64,000 bases of DNA from DASZWJ01 sp963813895. GTDB taxonomy: Bacteria; Pseudomonadota; Gammaproteobacteria; JAURND01. The notes beneath the pieces were generated by a model. It did not search any database and had not been told where the DNA came from. It was given only the letters and a program-made list of their open reading frames with translations. The DNA is taken from NCBI GenBank assembly GCA_963813895.1, contig CAWFAS010000001.1, positions 682,001-746,000 on the forward strand, in the 5' to 3' direction. A program made the position numbers and the translations under genes. Every line of letters starts with the position of its first letter. Position 1 is the stretch's first letter. Below, piece by piece: positions 59,877-64,000 of the stretch.

Positions 59877-60521
59877 TTAAGTCCACCCTGGAAATATTTG
59901 TTGAAGTCCTCTTACCATGAGGCTCATAGCAATGGCTGCCAACAACAACCCCATAATACGCGTTACAATCTTAATGCCGGTTTCGCCTACCATATTGCCG
60001 ATACGGGTCGAAAAATATAGCATGAAGCCGATTACCAGAGAAATAAATAAAATTCCCAGGCAAATATAGATCTTATGTATGAACCCAGGGAATTCGCGGC
60101 TGAAAATGATGGTATTGGTCATAGCCCCGGGACCTGCGATAATGGGAATTCCCAAGGGGACTACAGCGATGGATTCTCTGACATTTTGCTGCTCCAATTC
60201 TCCGGCGGTTTTGGAAGTGGGGGTTTCTTTAGAATGTAACATCTCTAAACCCCGTAGCAAAATAATCAAGCCACCCGTGATTTCGAATGCGGGTAAGGAA
60301 ATACCAAAGATTTGTAAGATAGGAATACCGGTCCAGGTGATAAGCACTAGCACGATAAAAATAGTCAGCGTGGCGGTTAATGCCACATGATGCCTCTCCT
60401 GCTCGGTTTTGTTATGGGTCATGCTTAAAAATACAGCGAGACTGCCGGCAGGGTTGGTGATGGCAAGCATGGAAATGATAAAGCTAATAAATTGGGTCCA
60501 TTGCATATGTAGTGTACTCAT
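59877..60521 (-). CDS. MarC family inner-membrane protein
   Basis: The 214-residue protein has six hydrophobic helices. The family start FISFIISMLAITNPAGSLAVFLSMT and the repeat VPLGIPIIAGPGAMTNTIIF are diagnostic for MarC/YchE/YhgN proteins. The transported substrate is unknown; earlier links of MarC to multidrug resistance were not upheld. It is divergent from sixA across 56 nt and is followed by the ferredoxin-like gene. Confidence 0.9.
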   Translation of the reverse strand: MSTLHMQWTQFISFIISMLAITNPAGSLAVFLSMTHNKTEQERHHVALTATLTIFIVLVLITWTGIPILQIFGISLPAFEITGGLIILLRGLEMLHSKETPTSKTAGELEQQNVRESIAVVPLGIPIIAGPGAMTNTIIFSREFPGFIHKIYICLGILFISLVIGFMLYFSTRIGNMVGETGIKIVTRIMGLLLAAIAMSLMVRGLQQIFPGWT

Positions 60522-60577
60522 GCGGTATTATTAAGTGCATATAATGACGGAGAAACCACAGGAGCGCTATAGATTTT

Positions 60578-61021
60578 ATGAAACTTTATTTGTCAAGACA
60601 TGGGGAAGCGGCGTGGGCAGAAACCGATCGCGAGCGCCCATTAAGCAGTTCGGGAAGTGCGCAGGTTAATCAAGTAGGTATAGCTTTGCGCGAACGGGGG
60701 GTTATGGTAGAGGATATATACCATAGTGGAATTTTGCGCGCTCAACAGACGGCAGAATTGCTGGCGCCCCATGTAGGTTCGAATCATATTATCCCACTGT
60801 CAGGGTTATGCCCTGAAGATCCAGTTGAACCCATGGTGCTGGAAATTACCACCTGGAATAAACCTAAACTGTTGGTGGGGCATTTGCCTTATATGGGCTA
60901 TCTGGTGGAGGCACTGACTTCTGCATGGGTTCTGTTTGATACTGCTACTGTAGTATGTCTTGAAGGCGGAGCGGGTAGCTGGAAGGTTCAATGGGTGTTG
61001 CAGGCGCATGAGCTACCCTAA
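60578..61021 (+). CDS. sixA: Phosphohistidine phosphatase SixA
   Basis: This 147-residue histidine-phosphatase-fold protein has the catalytic RHG at 7-9 (LYLSRHGEA) and a second His in LLVGHLPYMGYLVEAL. SixA dephosphorylates HPt domains or PTS-type phosphocarriers in E. coli. The ATG of the next gene overlaps its stop (TAATG), so the two are translationally coupled. Confidence 0.9.
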   Translation: MKLYLSRHGEAAWAETDRERPLSSSGSAQVNQVGIALRERGVMVEDIYHSGILRAQQTAELLAPHVGSNHIIPLSGLCPEDPVEPMVLEITTWNKPKLLVGHLPYMGYLVEALTSAWVLFDTATVVCLEGGAGSWKVQWVLQAHELP

Positions 61022-61446
61022 TGTCAGGTCCTTTGATATTGCGAGTCTCTCGTCAGTGGTGTGCGGTGCTGATCGTGCTATATCTTGGCGCATTAGTTTG
61101 CGTGTTATTGTCTATGGCCCCTGGTGTAGTTAAGTTAGCGGTGGCATTGCTATGCCTGTTTTGCCTCATCATTAATTTGCGTTATTCTACATTACAGGCT
61201 GCTGCTGCGGTTGTGTCTTTGTGGGTAACTGAGGATGGACTGTGGCATTTACAAAATCGCGCCGGTAAGGTGACTGAGGTGGAATTGCGGGGTGATAGCC
61301 TGGTTAGCCGGTTTTTGGTTGTGTTGAATTTTAAGGCGGGTAATAAAATACGCAATATTCCGGTCATTGTTTGTTCGGACAGTATGGATGCCTGTAGTTT
61401 TAGGCGTTTTAAGCAATATTTGTATACGCGGCGGAGTTTGGCATAG
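61021..61446 (+). CDS. YgfX-like membrane protein (SdhE/CptB partner family)
   Basis: The 141-residue protein has two adjacent N-terminal membrane helices and a small soluble domain. Similarity to E. coli YgfX/CptA is seen at the start (LRVSRQWCAVLIVLYLGALVCVLL against LRVSWRAQWLSLLIHGLVAA) and at the end (CSDSMDACSFRRFKQYL against AADSMDEAEWRDLRRIL). YgfX is normally next to sdhE; here sdhE is about 4 kb upstream with an effector-like gene and others between. The family is weakly conserved, so this is a moderate-confidence call. Confidence 0.6.
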   Translation: MSGPLILRVSRQWCAVLIVLYLGALVCVLLSMAPGVVKLAVALLCLFCLIINLRYSTLQAAAAVVSLWVTEDGLWHLQNRAGKVTEVELRGDSLVSRFLVVLNFKAGNKIRNIPVIVCSDSMDACSFRRFKQYLYTRRSLA

Positions 61447-61493
61447 CTGGGATTTAGGTACGTTCGTCCTTAGGTTTTTGAGTTTGAACGAAT

Positions 61494-61557
61494 TTTTAGC
61501 CGCGCCAGCCCCCTCTCCCTTACCCTCTCCCGCGGGGGGGGGCTGGCGCGGCTAAAA
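61494..61557. repeat. Short GC-rich palindrome after the YgfX-like gene
   Basis: TTTTAGCCGCGCCAGCCCCC and its exact inverse GGGGGCTGGCGCGGCTAAAA form a 20-bp stem around CTCTCCCTTACCCTCTCCCG, a family B/C core. It could function as a terminator in either direction. Confidence 0.8.
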
Positions 61558-61635
61558 CTCTCCTTACCCCCACCACACCTAAAAACATTTACTAAACTAA
61601 TGACTCACCCCACAAGTCTAAGCTAAACTCCTCCC

Positions 61636-63432
61636 ATGAAATACATCAGAAACTTTTCCATCATTGCCCACATTGATCATGGTAAATCGACCTTGGCAGA
61701 TCGTTTCATCCAGCGTTGTGGTGGGTTATCCGAACGCGAAATGAGCGAGCAAGTGCTCGATTCTATGGACATCGAACGCGAACGCGGCATTACTATCAAA
61801 GCCCAAAGTGTGACTTTGAACTATAAAGCCAAGGATGGTCATAATTATCAGCTCAATTTTATCGACACGCCAGGACACGTTGATTTTTCCTACGAAGTAT
61901 CCCGCTCCCTTTCGGCTTGTGAAGGGGCTTTACTAGTGGTTGATGCTGCGCAAGGTGTCGAGGCGCAAACTGTAGCTGTATGCTATACCGCGATCGAACA
62001 AGGGTTGGAAGTATTGCCAGTGTTAAACAAAATTGACCTGCCGCAGGCTGATCCGGACAAAGTAATACAGGAAATTGAAGATATCATTGGTATAGAAGCG
62101 CACCATGCCATTCGCATTAGTGCCAAAACTGGCCTGGGAGTCGATGATCTGCTGGAGCAGTTAGTGGGTACCATACCGGCGCCACAAGGTGATGACAAAG
62201 CGCCCTTACAAGCACTGATTATAGATTCCTGGTTTGACAGTTACCTGGGCGTAGTCTCTCTGGTGCGAGTGATGCAAGGCATCCTCAAAGCTGGAGAAAA
62301 AATGTTGGTAATGTCAACTGGCAGGGGATATTTGGTAGACCAGGTAGGCATTTTCACCCCCAAACGGCAGGATACAGGTATATTAAAAGCGGGCGAGGTC
62401 GGCTATGTCATCGCAGGCATCAAGGAAGTCAACGGCGCACCGGTCGGAGATACCTTGACCCATGCGCAACGCCCAGCGCAAGAGCCATTACCCGGCTTTC
62501 AGAAAGTCAAACCGCAAGTATTTGCTGGATTGTTCCCCATTAATGCTGAAGATTACGAAGCGTTCCGTGATGCGCTAGCCAAGTTACGACTCAATGATGC
62601 CGCTTTATTTTATGAACCGGAAACCTCCGAAGCTTTAGGTTTTGGCTTTCGCTGTGGTTTTTTAGGTATGCTGCATATGGAAATTGTGCAGGAACGCTTA
62701 GAGCGTGAATATCAGTTGGATTTAATTACCACCGCTCCCACCGTTGTTTATGAAGTGCTGACGCACAAAGGTGAAATTAACTATATCGATAATCCGTATA
62801 AGTTACCGCCAGCAGCGGAAATTGCAGAAATGCGTGAACCTATAGCTCAAGTCAACATACTGGTGCCTCAGGAGTTTCTGGGTAATGTGATTACCTTGTG
62901 TGTAGAGCGTCGTGGCGTACAGAAAAATATGCTCTATGCTGGCCGCCAAGTCGCGCTAACCTATGAAGTCCCAATGAGTGAAGTCGTTTTAGATTTTTTC
63001 GATCGGTTAAAATCAGTGAGCCGCGGTTACGCTTCATTGGATTACTCCTTTAAGTTTTTCCAGGCAGCCCCGCTGGTCAAGCTGGATATTTTAATTAATG
63101 GCGATAAAGTGGATGCGTTGGCCAATATTGTGCATCGGGATAAAGCGCAGCATCGGGGGCGCGCGCTGGTAGAAAAAATGCAAGAGATTATTCCGCGACA
63201 AATGTTTGATGTGGCCATTCAGGCGGCCATTGGCTCACAGATTATCGCCAGGCAAAGCGTGAAAGCCTTACGGAAAAATGTGACGGCGAAATGCTATGGG
63301 GGAGATATCACTCGCAAACGTAAATTATTGGAAAAACAAAAAGCGGGTAAAAAGCGCATGAAGCAAGTAGGTAGAGTGGAAATTCCACAAGAAGCATTTT
63401 TGGCTGTGTTGAAAGTAGATCAGAAAAACTAA
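61636..63432 (+). CDS. lepA: Elongation factor 4 (LepA)
   Basis: The 598-residue translational GTPase acts on stalled or assembling ribosomes. G1 is IAHIDHGKSTLADRFI, G3 DTPGHVDFSYEV and G4 NKIDL. EF4 features are YGGDITRKRKLLEKQKAGKKRMKQVG at the C-terminus and GFRCGFLGMLHMEIVQERLEREY. Length is normal. It is followed by lepB, the classical pair. Confidence 0.97.
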   Translation: MKYIRNFSIIAHIDHGKSTLADRFIQRCGGLSEREMSEQVLDSMDIERERGITIKAQSVTLNYKAKDGHNYQLNFIDTPGHVDFSYEVSRSLSACEGALLVVDAAQGVEAQTVAVCYTAIEQGLEVLPVLNKIDLPQADPDKVIQEIEDIIGIEAHHAIRISAKTGLGVDDLLEQLVGTIPAPQGDDKAPLQALIIDSWFDSYLGVVSLVRVMQGILKAGEKMLVMSTGRGYLVDQVGIFTPKRQDTGILKAGEVGYVIAGIKEVNGAPVGDTLTHAQRPAQEPLPGFQKVKPQVFAGLFPINAEDYEAFRDALAKLRLNDAALFYEPETSEALGFGFRCGFLGMLHMEIVQERLEREYQLDLITTAPTVVYEVLTHKGEINYIDNPYKLPPAAEIAEMREPIAQVNILVPQEFLGNVITLCVERRGVQKNMLYAGRQVALTYEVPMSEVVLDFFDRLKSVSRGYASLDYSFKFFQAAPLVKLDILINGDKVDALANIVHRDKAQHRGRALVEKMQEIIPRQMFDVAIQAAIGSQIIARQSVKALRKNVTAKCYGGDITRKRKLLEKQKAGKKRMKQVGRVEIPQEAFLAVLKVDQKN

Positions 63433-63505
63433 AATCAGCAGAATTTTGCAACATAGCCGTAACAGTTAAAAGAACACTCGCGAACTCCCTAGTTCACATT
63501 AATTA

Positions 63506-64000
63506 ATGGATATACTAATGATTATTACCAAACAATACTTACTCATAATTATTCTGGCTATTATTATTATGCTATTCACCTGGTTCATAGACTCGCCCTG
63601 GCTTACGCAACGTTACCCGCCAAAACATTTTAAGAGTTTGAGTACGGCCGGATCCATTTTGCTGGTGCTGTTGATAATTTGGTTATGTGTAATGAATTTC
63701 CCTGCCACGCTAACCGCATTGGTAGCAGGTTGTGGTTTAATTGCATTGATAGATATACTGTTTTTTCGTCGCAAACGACTGAAAGCCGGTTATAAAGAGT
63801 CCGTGATTGTCGAAAATGCCCGTTCATTTTTTTGGGTTTTATTGCTGGTATGGGTCATTCGTTCATTTATCATTCAACCGTACCGCGTGCCCAGTGGGTC
63901 GTTACAACCCACGGTTGAGCCGGGCGATTTCCTGGTGGTGAATCAATTTGCTTATGGGTTGCATTTCCCGGTGACCAATGACAAGCTGGTTTCAATCGGT
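63506..64000 (+). CDS. lepB: Signal peptidase I, partial (3' end beyond window)
   Basis: The open frame runs to the window edge (165 codons). Residues about 5-25 and 45-80 form membrane helices. The periplasmic start contains PYRVPSGSLQPTVEPGDFLVVNQFAYGL, where the nucleophile is the Ser of SGSL; most family members read SGSM, so Leu is a minor variation. The general-base Lys lies beyond the edge. Start codons at 63506 (MDILMIITKQY) and 63518 (MIITKQY) are both possible; neither has a clear ribosome site. The neighbour lepA supports the call. Confidence 0.93.
   Translation, partial: MDILMIITKQYLLIIILAIIIMLFTWFIDSPWLTQRYPPKHFKSLSTAGSILLVLLIIWLCVMNFPATLTALVAGCGLIALIDILFFRRKRLKAGYKESVIVENARSFFWVLLLVWVIRSFIIQPYRVPSGSLQPTVEPGDFLVVNQFAYGLHFPVTNDKLVSIG

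Overview
The window is bacterial chromosome from a gammaproteobacterium, most likely of the order Legionellales (Legionella/Coxiella/Rickettsiella/Berkiella-like). The evidence is gene order of gammaproteobacterial type (accD-folC-dedD-cvpA-purF; rpsF-rpsR-DUF2232-rplI-dnaB-alr; smc-zipA-ligA; lptFG divergent from holC-valS; fimV-truA; lepA-lepB), a split-alpha pntAA/pntAB/pntB transhydrogenase, a DedA-PAP2-LssY fusion, an IS1111-type transposase, an AnkH-like ankyrin protein and other effector-like proteins behind PmrA-type promoters. No tRNA, rRNA or CRISPR array was seen.

Layout. 1-4890 (minus strand): a transhydrogenase operon directly joined to a type III polyketide synthase and a methyltransferase that runs off the left edge. 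5384-9156 (plus): lipB-lipA and a DedA/PAP2/LssY protein. 9265-10940: first IS1111-type element. 11165-16250: ampG-like permease, rlmB, a holD-like gene, prmB (minus), smrB and udk. 16263-24936 (minus): prfC, then ligA, zipA, smc. 25467-27206: two probable effector-type proteins. 27329-29004: second, apparently identical IS copy. 29321-36811: glnA, lptG, lptF (minus), then holC and valS (plus). 37148-40747: asd, then a two-gene unit ending in the AnkH-like protein. 40964-43495: folB (minus), fimV-like, truA. 43799-55928: FKBP isomerase, accD, folC, dedD, cvpA, purF, rpsF, rpsR, a DUF2232-type membrane protein, rplI, dnaB, alr. 55965-61446: SLT lipoprotein, sdhE, a large coiled-coil effector candidate, a 2Fe-2S ferredoxin-like protein and a MarC protein (minus), sixA and a YgfX-like protein. 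61636-64000: lepA and the 5' part of lepB.

Two things stand out. First, the spaces between housekeeping genes are filled with long palindromic repeats of at least six families (called A-F here). They are often nested one inside another, and some supply stop codons or spurious N-terminal extensions to neighbouring genes. Both IS1111-type elements sit at the same position and orientation inside family B repeats. The long non-coding right end of the IS carries an 8-nt match to the target flank ending at the junction, as expected of a guide (bridge/seek) RNA. Second, three genes or operons encoding non-housekeeping, coiled-coil, low-complexity or ankyrin proteins have the same promoter layout: CTTAA-N2-TT-N2-NTTAA, then exactly 10 nt, then a -10 box. 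This matches the PmrA box that controls Dot/Icm effectors in Legionella and Coxiella, and it groups these genes as a candidate effector regulon.
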